Shown: piece by piece, positions 12,652 through 17,636 of the stretch
Layout: each line of letters opens with the position of its first letter
Numbering within the stretch: position 1 is the first letter of the stretch
Assembly (NCBI GenBank): GCA_016784285.1
Contig: JADHUX010000003.1
Location: 1 to 17,636, forward strand
DNA: 17,636 nucleotides
Direction of reading: 5' to 3'
Source: Parcubacteria group bacterium
Lineage (GTDB): Bacteria; Patescibacteriota; Minisyncoccia; Phycocordibacterales; UBA2163
Made by a program: the position numbers and the translations under genes
The notes under the pieces: generated by a model
The model's input: only the letters and a program-made list of their open reading frames with translations
Database searches by the model: none
Told to the model about the DNA's origin: nothing

Positions 12652-12680
12652 TAGAATAACATATTCTACAGTTTTGTCAA
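12652..12680 (-). promoter_or_regulatory. Promoter with palindromic operator candidate
   Basis: Minus strand TTGACA (12675-12680), 16 bp, TATTCT (12653-12658). A perfect 7+3+7 inverted repeat, TAGAATA-ACA-TATTCTA (12652-12668), covers the -10 box. Predicted leader about 60 nt. Confidence 0.55.
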
Positions 12681-12710
12681 TAGCTAAATACCGTTTTATA
12701 ACTTAATTTT

Positions 12711-12736
12711 GATTAACCCAGTCGGCTGGGTTAATC
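12711..12736. terminator. Hairpin overlapping the uvrB stop codon
   Basis: GATTAACCCAG (12711-12721), loop TCGG, CTGGGTTAATC (12726-12736). The T7 tract is on the plus-strand side, so in the uvrB direction it is a stem without a T-tail. It may protect the mRNA 3' end, block antisense transcription, or be another palindromic element. Confidence 0.6.
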
Positions 12737-14750
12737 ACTTTTTTTGAGTTAATACCTTTATTTCGTCTCGTATTATTGCTGCAGTTTCAAAGTCTAGTAT
12801 CTTTACTGCGCCCTCCATCGCCTTTTCTTTCTGTGCTATGAGTTTTTTAGGGTTTTTCTTATAAAGCTCTTTGTCTATAGTAAGTAGTGTCGCTACGGAT
12901 TGCTCGTGTTCTGTACGCATCTGCTCTGTAATATCTTTTATAGCTTTTATAATAGTCTTTGGAGTAATGTTGTGCTTTTTATTGTATGCAATTTGTAACT
13001 TTCTTCTTCTGTTTGTCTCACTCATTGCTTTCTCCATTGAGTTAGTGATCTTGTCGGCATATAAAATCACTCGCCCTTCTACATTACGCGCAGCTCTGCC
13101 TATGGTCTGTATCAAGCTAGTCTCTGAACGCAAGAACCCTTCTTTGTCTGCGTCTAGTATGCCAATTAAAACCACTTCAGGTAAATCTAAACCTTCACGA
13201 AGTAAGTTTACTCCTACAAGCACATCGAACTTACCTTTTCTAAACTCTGTAAGTATCTCTATTCTGTCTATTGTCTTTACATCACTATGCAGATATTCTG
13301 CTTTGATTTTCTTCTCTTTTAAATACTCTGAAAGATCCTCCGCCATCTTTTTAGTAAGTGTCGTTGCTATTACCCTACCTCCCTTTTTCACAACTTTTTC
13401 TGTCTCTTCTATAAAGTCTTGCACTTGCCCTTTGTACACCGAGGTCCGACCTCGGTGTTTGGATTCAACTACTGGTCGTACATCTATCTCTGGATCAAGG
13501 AGCCCAGTCGGTCGTATGACTTGCTCTACTATGTTTTTACTATTCTCACCCTCATATACTCCAGGTGTAGCAGATGTATAGATACTCTGCCCTACTCTCT
13601 CTTCAAACTCTTCAAAGTTAAGAGGTCTGTTGTCCACAGCAGACGGCAAGCGAAAACCAAACTCTACTAAAGTCTTCTTCCTTGACCTGTCTCCTGCGTA
13701 CATACCACCAAGCTGTGGGACCGTCACGTGTGACTCATCTATAACTGTAAGAAAATCTTTGGGGAAATATGAAAGTAAAGTATACGGTGGTTCGCCTTCT
13801 TCACGTCCGTCAAAATGCCGAGAGTAGTTTTCTATACCGTTTGTATACCCTATCTCTTTTATAAGAGCTAAGTCATAGTTAGTTCTACGCTTTAATCTTT
13901 CATGTTCAAGTACTTTGCCTGCACGCTTGAAGTTTGCAAGTTGTTTGGTAAGCTCTGCTTTTATATCTGCTGTGGCTCGCTTCTTTTCGTCTTCTGGAGT
14001 TACGAAATGTTTTGCTGGGAATAAGAAGAAAGATTTAATATTTGCCTCTAAAATCATCCTGGATATCGCGTCTATTTTATTTATCTCAGTTATAGTACTT
14101 CCCTCTAGATCTATTCTGTAAATCACCTTTTCATTTACTGGCATTATCTCTACTACATTGCCCATTGCTCTGAACTTCCCCGGTGTAAGATCTGCATTAG
14201 TACGCTCAAAGTAAATCCCGATAAGCTTACGTATAAAATCTGCACGTGTGATCTTCATCCCAGTTTCTATCTTCAAGTTAACCTTTTCATATTCTTCTGG
14301 ATTTCCCAAACCATAAATAGCAGAGACCGATGCGACTATTATCACATCTTTACGTGTAAGTAGAGCTTGTGTCGCGGCATGCCTTAACCTGTCTATCTCT
14401 TCATTGATCTGTGTTTCCTTCTCTATATAAGTATCAGTCACTGGCAAGTACGCCTCTGGCTGATAGTAGTCATAATAGGATACAAAGTAATGCACTGCAG
14501 CGTCTGGGAAAAACTCTCTGTATTCTTGCGCTAACTGTGCTGCGAGAGTTTTATTGTGCGCTAGCACCAATGTGGGTTTCTGAACCTTTTCTATAACATT
14601 AGCAACGGTAAAAGTTTTACCAGATCCTGTAACACCCAAAAGGGTCTGGTGCTTTTCACCTTCCTTTAGGCCCTCAACCAAGCTTTTGATAGCCCCCGGC
14701 TGATCCCCCGCTGGCTCAAATTCTGATTTTAATTTAAATTTATTTTGCAT
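12735..14750 (-). CDS. uvrB: UvrB excision repair helicase-like subunit
   Basis: 671 aa. UvrB receives damaged DNA from UvrA, verifies the lesion with its beta-hairpin and recruits UvrC. Motifs: Walker A LLGVTGSGKTFTVANV (about 38-53), beta-hairpin YYDYYQPEAYLPVTDTYIEK, DESHVTVPQLGGMY, YTSATPG, GVNLLREGLDLPEVVLIG, QTIGRAARN, and the C-terminal UVR motif (KEKAMEGAVKILDFETAAII). The usual VRP-x-KGQVDDL junction is interrupted here by about 12 extra residues (VESKHRGRTSVY), encoded by a palindrome. The ATG overlaps the tgt stop region by 11 bp, so translation is coupled to tgt; the gene ends in TGA inside a hairpin. All catalytic motifs are intact. Confidence 0.97.
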   Translation of the reverse strand: MQNKFKLKSEFEPAGDQPGAIKSLVEGLKEGEKHQTLLGVTGSGKTFTVANVIEKVQKPTLVLAHNKTLAAQLAQEYREFFPDAAVHYFVSYYDYYQPEAYLPVTDTYIEKETQINEEIDRLRHAATQALLTRKDVIIVASVSAIYGLGNPEEYEKVNLKIETGMKITRADFIRKLIGIYFERTNADLTPGKFRAMGNVVEIMPVNEKVIYRIDLEGSTITEINKIDAISRMILEANIKSFFLFPAKHFVTPEDEKKRATADIKAELTKQLANFKRAGKVLEHERLKRRTNYDLALIKEIGYTNGIENYSRHFDGREEGEPPYTLLSYFPKDFLTVIDESHVTVPQLGGMYAGDRSRKKTLVEFGFRLPSAVDNRPLNFEEFEERVGQSIYTSATPGVYEGENSKNIVEQVIRPTGLLDPEIDVRPVVESKHRGRTSVYKGQVQDFIEETEKVVKKGGRVIATTLTKKMAEDLSEYLKEKKIKAEYLHSDVKTIDRIEILTEFRKGKFDVLVGVNLLREGLDLPEVVLIGILDADKEGFLRSETSLIQTIGRAARNVEGRVILYADKITNSMEKAMSETNRRRKLQIAYNKKHNITPKTIIKAIKDITEQMRTEHEQSVATLLTIDKELYKKNPKKLIAQKEKAMEGAVKILDFETAAIIRDEIKVLTQKK
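13436..13458. repeat. Perfect 10-bp inverted repeat inside uvrB
   Basis: ACACCGAGGT, loop CCG, ACCTCGGTGT. It is translated as H-R-G-R-T-S-V at about residue 431-438, in the middle of a segment that most UvrB proteins lack. Confidence 0.85.
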
Positions 14751-15960
14751 AATAACTCTTTAAAAACTCCTCTTTAAACTCATCAAAGTTTTCATCTAGG
14801 ATTGATTGACGAATATTTTTTACAAGATTTACGATGAAGTATAAGTTATGGATTGATGCAAGTGTTGACGCGAGCATCTCTTTTGCTCTGAACAAATGTG
14901 CGAGATACGCTTTAGTGTAGTTCTTACAAGTATAACACTCGCAATCTTCTTCTATTTTTGAAAAATCTTTTGTGTATTTTGCGTTTTCTATATTTATCCT
15001 GCCTTCTTTAGTGTAGAGCGTACCGTTACGTGCTATCCTCGTCGGTGATACACAATCAAACATATCTACGCCATTTTCTACACCTATAAATAAATCAATT
15101 GGTTCCCCTATGCCGAGCAAATGCCGTGGCTTACTTTCTGGTAGTATTTTGTTCACCCACGCTAGCGCCTCGTCTAAATCTTCTTTAGAGAATGACCCAC
15201 CAATACCGAAGCCGTCAAATCCGCCAGCTGGCGGACATAACTCTGCCATGAATTTTGCACTTTCTTTACGCAAATCCTCAAACCGCCCACCTTGCACTAT
15301 GCCAAACAGCGCCTGTTTATTTCTACTTGGGTGCCTTGCCACCAAGTGATTATGGTGATCTAGAGAACGTTTTGCCCATCTGTGCGTACGCTCCATCGCC
15401 TCCTTTTGGTACTCATGCTCAGCAGTCGGTGAAGTGCATTCGTCAAATGCGAATATTATATCAGCGCCTATATTGCTCTGAATCTCTATTGATTTTTCTG
15501 GAGTGAAGTAATGCTTACTTCCATCTATATGCGACTGAAACTCCACACCCTCTTCATCTATCTTTGCCAACTTACCATGCTCAGAATTGTTCAAAGTTGA
15601 ACTTTGAACAAAGTTATCTTTTTTGCTAAATTTGTTTTCTCCTGTTCCGAATCCTGCGCCAAGTGAGAATACTTGGAAGCCACCTGAGTCTGTAACTGTA
15701 GGACCTTTCCAGTTCATAAACTTTCCTATTCCGCCTCCAGCCTTGACCACATCATCGCCCGGCTGTAAGTACAAATGATAAGTATTACCAAGTACTGCTT
15801 GTGCACCAAGACTATTAACCTGCTCTGGAGTGAGAGACTTCACAGTAGCTTTAGTACCAACCACAGTAAAAGACGGCGTTTCTATAACACCGTTTGGGGT
15901 AGTAATCTTCCCTGCTCTACCGAGCTTATTTTTTAATTTTTTTTCTATCTCAAATCGCAT
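14740..15960 (-). CDS. tgt: tRNA-guanine transglycosylase (bacterial queuine/preQ1 type)
   Basis: 406 aa. Tgt swaps G34 for preQ1 in GUN-anticodon tRNAs. Catalytic D91 is in VTDSGGFQVFSLG; the nucleophile D302 is in DMFDCVSPTR; GIVQGG (220-225) binds the base; the zinc site is C340, C342, C345 and H371 (CECYTC...SIHNLYF). Family length is about 370-380 aa; the excess comes from a segment of about 29 residues after SLGA (103-131) and a CPPAGG block (242-247) before FDGFGIGG. Both are encoded by inverted repeats. No queuosine synthesis gene is nearby, so preQ1 is made elsewhere or salvaged. A terminator-like hairpin lies only 20 bp upstream of the ATG. uvrB follows with an 11-bp overlap. Confidence 0.97.
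   Translation of the reverse strand: MRFEIEKKLKNKLGRAGKITTPNGVIETPSFTVVGTKATVKSLTPEQVNSLGAQAVLGNTYHLYLQPGDDVVKAGGGIGKFMNWKGPTVTDSGGFQVFSLGAGFGTGENKFSKKDNFVQSSTLNNSEHGKLAKIDEEGVEFQSHIDGSKHYFTPEKSIEIQSNIGADIIFAFDECTSPTAEHEYQKEAMERTHRWAKRSLDHHNHLVARHPSRNKQALFGIVQGGRFEDLRKESAKFMAELCPPAGGFDGFGIGGSFSKEDLDEALAWVNKILPESKPRHLLGIGEPIDLFIGVENGVDMFDCVSPTRIARNGTLYTKEGRINIENAKYTKDFSKIEEDCECYTCKNYTKAYLAHLFRAKEMLASTLASIHNLYFIVNLVKNIRQSILDENFDEFKEEFLKSYYAK
15220..15235. repeat. Palindromic repeat copy 3 (inside tgt)
   Basis: TCCGCCAGCTGGCGGA, identical to 2108 and 4280, read as C-P-P-A-G-G between AKFMAEL and FDGFGIGG. Relative to other Tgt proteins as I recall them, six residues (18 bp) look inserted. Confidence 0.95.
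15587..15611. repeat. Perfect 11-bp inverted repeat inside tgt
   Basis: TTGTTCAAAGT, loop TGA, ACTTTGAACAA. It encodes N-F-V-Q-S-S-T-L-N-N, about residues 116-125, within the segment of about 29 residues that other Tgt proteins mostly lack. Confidence 0.85.
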
Positions 15961-15972
15961 TTACTCAACATA

Positions 15973-16020
15973 ACAAAAAATCACTGCCGTAGCTAGTGAT
16001 CCTTTACTGCTAAAATTATA
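15973..16020 (-). terminator. Terminator/attenuator hairpin in the tgt leader, with upstream -10 box
   Basis: ATCACT (15980-15985) pairs with AGTGAT (15995-16000), followed on the minus strand by TTTTTTGTTATG. A perfect minus-strand TATAAT (16015-16020) lies just upstream without a good -35. Either it simply ends the FKBP transcript, or, if the -10 box is used, it is an attenuator in a 48-nt tgt-uvrB leader. No other promoter fits between it and the tgt ATG. Confidence 0.6.
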
Positions 16021-16139
16021 AAACTTTCTCAGTTGCGTGCAGTTCGAGGCGTAAGCGAAAAATAGATTGAGATGTATTTATAGTACGGTGAATGATATTT
16101 TTCGTGAAGCAACGAAGAAATGTACCAACTGTAGAAGTT
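16021..16139. other. Non-coding spacer with weak nested inverted repeats
   Basis: CAGTTG (16030-16035) and CAACTG (16126-16131) enclose CGAAAAAT/ATTTTTCG pairing and small TTCG...CGAA and TTCGT...ACGAA hairpins. No ORF. This may be the 3' end structure of the FKBP mRNA or a degenerate palindromic element. Confidence 0.35.
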
Positions 16140-16661
16140 TTATTGTGAATCTACTGCAAGTAGTTCAACATCAAATAGTAACGTTGAGTTTGCAGGTATT
16201 GCTCCGATTGCTCGGTCGCCGTATGCCATGTTTGCTGGGATCATAAGACTTCTCTTGCCTCCTACTTTCATACCTGCAAATCCTTGTTCCCAACCTTGGA
16301 TCACCTGCCCTGCTCCTAGTACAAACTGGAATGGTTGTCCTCTGTCTACTGAACTGTCAAACTTTGTCCCATCTGTAAGAGTACCTGTGTAGTGTACTGT
16401 TACTACTTTACCTGCTACTGCTTCTTCTCCTGTACCTACTATTGTATCTACTATTTTCATACCATTTATATCTATTATTTCTGGAGCTTTTTGAGTCTCC
16501 ACTGTTAATTCACCTAAAGATGCACTATTATTTTCATTATCTACATCTGCTATCCTTCCTTTAGATACGAAACCTACTACAGACGCTGCTGCAAAAAAGA
16601 ACAGAATTACTGCAAGTGATACAAATACTGCTGTTTTTTCATTTTTTCCTAATTTCTTCAT
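16140..16661 (-). CDS. FKBP-type peptidyl-prolyl isomerase, membrane-anchored and exported
   Basis: 173 aa. Cytoplasmic MKKLGKNEK, one transmembrane helix (about 11-31), a linker of about 35 residues (DVDNENNSASLGELTVETQK), then a single FKBP domain from about residue 60. Active-site residues are present: VVTVHYTGTL (Tyr), GTKFDSS (Phe, Asp), PFQFVLG, VIQGWEQGFAGM (Val-Ile, Trp), MAYGDRA (Tyr), and LLFDVELL (Phe). It speeds proline isomerisation in exported proteins outside the membrane. It resembles the secreted Mip/FkpA type without the dimerisation domain. The start at 16661 has no SD. It is transcribed toward tgt but separated from it by a hairpin. Confidence 0.95.
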   Translation of the reverse strand: MKKLGKNEKTAVFVSLAVILFFFAAASVVGFVSKGRIADVDNENNSASLGELTVETQKAPEIIDINGMKIVDTIVGTGEEAVAGKVVTVHYTGTLTDGTKFDSSVDRGQPFQFVLGAGQVIQGWEQGFAGMKVGGKRSLMIPANMAYGDRAIGAIPANSTLLFDVELLAVDSQ

Positions 16662-16762
16662 AATAATAGTGAATTAATTTTTAATATTCTCTAATAATAC
16701 CCTATTTTTATAAAAAGAAAAGGGTCTAATCTGTGGAAAACCTATTGTCAGTTAAGCTTGAC

Positions 16763-16786
16763 CCTCGTCGCTCGCGAGTGACGGGG
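16763..16786. repeat. Imperfect palindrome upstream of secG
   Basis: A 12-bp inverted repeat centred on CTCGCGAG (16771-16778), with two G-T wobbles, GC-rich in an otherwise AT-rich spacer. It directly abuts the secG -35 box (16787). Confidence 0.6.
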
Positions 16787-16814
16787 TTGATATTTTTTTC
16801 ATATCTGATATGCT
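16787..16814 (+). promoter_or_regulatory. secG promoter, near-leaderless
   Basis: TTGATA (16787-16792), 16-bp spacer, TATGCT (16809-16814). The ATG (16826) is 12 bp after the -10 box, so the leader is about 5 nt and has no SD. Confidence 0.5.
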
Positions 16815-16825
16815 ACCTTTTATAT

Positions 16826-17056
16826 ATGGAAACAATATCTGAATTATTACCGTATGCGCAGGTTGTCCTATCTATACTTCTCATAGGGGCAATCATACTA
16901 CAGCAAACGGGGTCAAGTCTTGGAGGAGCTTTTGGTGGAGATAACTTTAGCGCCGGGTTCCACAAGAGAAGAGGTTTTGAAAAGCTTCTATTTAATGCAA
17001 CAGTAGTGATTGCTGTACTTTTTGCAATTACAGCATTTCTAGCACTCATTATCTAA
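16826..17056 (+). CDS. secG: Protein translocase subunit SecG
   Basis: 76 aa from the ATG at 16826; an earlier in-frame ATG at 16733 would run through the palindrome and promoter. Two transmembrane helices (about 9-27 and 52-74) flank the conserved cytoplasmic loop ILQQTGSSLGGAFGGD and the FEKLL region. SecG associates with SecYE and helps SecA-driven export. The next gene starts 6 bp after the stop, so the two are co-transcribed. The pairing with an anchored substrate-binding protein suggests an envelope operon. Confidence 0.93.
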   Translation: METISELLPYAQVVLSILLIGAIILQQTGSSLGGAFGGDNFSAGFHKRRGFEKLLFNATVVIAVLFAITAFLALII

Positions 17057-17061
17057 CTTTA

Positions 17062-17636
17062 ATGAAAGAAATATATAGCAGAATACTGCAAAAGACTTCT
17101 CTACTCCAAAAAAGAGAATCTGTAATACAAAACATTAGAACTTTCTCTCCTTCAGAGAAATTGCTGTTTTTTGTATTGGTTTTTATATTTATAGGTAGTG
17201 TAGTTTTAATACTTTCAAACATTAATAAATCATTTCTTTCTGAAGTACCTGCTTATGGAGGTAGTTTACAAGAAGGAGTTGTAGGCTCTCCACGATTTAT
17301 AAACCCATTACTTGCAAACTCAGATACTGACAGAGACCTTACAGCTCTTATATATTCTGGACTCATGAAAGCGACCCCTTCAGGTAACCTTGTAGTAGAT
17401 TTAGCAGAAAGCTACACAATATCAGAAGACGGTTTTTCATATGATTTTATACTAAAAGACAATATAACATTTCACGATGGAGTAAGTGTAACTGCAGATG
17501 ACATAATATTTACAATACAAAAAACACAAGATGTGAGTTTAAAAAGTCCTAAACGAGCAAGTTGGGATGGTGTAACTATAGAAAAAATAGACGACAAACA
17601 TATACGTTTTACTTTGAAGCAACCATATGCTCCATT
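17062..17636 (+). CDS. ABC transporter substrate-binding protein, family 5 (peptide type), partial
   Basis: 191 codons plus two bases from the ATG at 17062 to the window edge. The cytoplasmic N-terminus is about 37 residues (MKEIYSRILQKTS...RTFSPSEK), followed by an uncleaved-looking hydrophobic helix (LLFFVLVFIFIGSVVLIL, about 38-55). Then comes the SBP_bac_5 start: EGVVGSPRFINPLLANSDTD, LIYSGLM, VDLAESYTISEDGFSYDF, and FHDGVSVTADDIIFTIQ. That order is diagnostic of oligopeptide-binding DppA/OppA relatives. There is no lipobox Cys; anchoring by an N-terminal helix with a long cytoplasmic tail is unusual for the family. The rest, usually about 350 more residues, is beyond the edge. Confidence 0.92.
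   Translation, partial: MKEIYSRILQKTSLLQKRESVIQNIRTFSPSEKLLFFVLVFIFIGSVVLILSNINKSFLSEVPAYGGSLQEGVVGSPRFINPLLANSDTDRDLTALIYSGLMKATPSGNLVVDLAESYTISEDGFSYDFILKDNITFHDGVSVTADDIIFTIQKTQDVSLKSPKRASWDGVTIEKIDDKHIRFTLKQPYAP

Noticed and set aside
12871-13581. A 236-aa open frame on the plus strand opposite uvrB
   Set aside because: It is a low-complexity Ser/Phe/Leu-rich shadow of uvrB, which has all family motifs on the minus strand; no start signal.
15973-16005. preQ1-I riboswitch upstream of tgt (TAGCTAC-like loop in a small hairpin)
   Set aside because: The class needs an A-rich 3' tail for its pseudoknot. Here the hairpin is followed by T6 on the coding strand, which fits a terminator.
1-17636. 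CRISPR array, insertion sequence or prophage module
   Set aside because: No regularly spaced direct repeats, transposase, integrase, capsid or cas-like frames are present; the palindromic repeats are dispersed and short.

Overview
The window is AT-rich, uses the standard bacterial code (TGA, TAG and TAA all act as stops) and is densely packed. Several proteins are reduced relative to their families: TrmD is 211 aa, UvrC is 431 aa without its C-terminal HhH region, and UvrA is 862 aa without the insertion domain. The helical membrane and secreted orphans, a SecG followed directly by a membrane-anchored peptide-binding protein, and many starts without a Shine-Dalgarno (SD) sequence add to the picture. 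Together these suggest a Patescibacteria/CPR genome, most likely of Parcubacteria type. That assignment is an inference from gene content and style; no rRNA gene is present to test it.

Layout. (1) 1-2028, minus: a tight five-gene operon made of a small helical protein, three small membrane proteins and a flavodoxin-fold NAD(P)H:quinone reductase running off the left edge; three successive junctions have the identical sequence TAATATG. (2) 2088-3455, plus: a GH63/MGH1-type glycoside hydrolase, divergent from the operon, ending at a perfect 50-bp palindromic terminator shared with trmD. (3) 3522-5508, minus: trmD, a KhpA-like KH protein, a zinc-ribbon protein with a consensus promoter, and a cupin. 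(4) 5574-6346, plus: tRNA-Ala(UGC), a 19-bp duplication of its 3' end that looks like an attachment-site scar, and an unlisted 50-aa Cys-rich gene with its own promoter, SD and terminator. (5) 6347-16661, minus: ddl, uvrC, uvrA, uvrB, tgt and an exported FKBP, with two orphan small genes and a candidate structured RNA between them. (6) 16826-17636, plus: secG and a truncated substrate-binding protein gene.

Functionally, UvrA, UvrB and UvrC form a complete nucleotide excision repair core. Tgt, TrmD and tRNA-Ala belong to tRNA biology, Ddl to peptidoglycan precursor synthesis, and SecG, FKBP and the substrate-binding protein to the cell envelope.

The most unusual feature is a set of palindromic sequences. 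One 17-bp palindromic core occurs three times, twice in frame inside genes (the glycoside hydrolase and tgt). Unrelated perfect inverted repeats sit inside apparent extra segments of UvrB, UvrC and Tgt at inter-domain or surface-loop positions. This resembles coding-compatible palindromic elements such as those known in Rickettsia. A second theme is promoter architecture: several housekeeping genes have a -10 box 5-9 nt from the ATG (near-leaderless), while four small genes have clear SD sequences and three of these have TTGACA promoters, two overlapped by inverted repeats.
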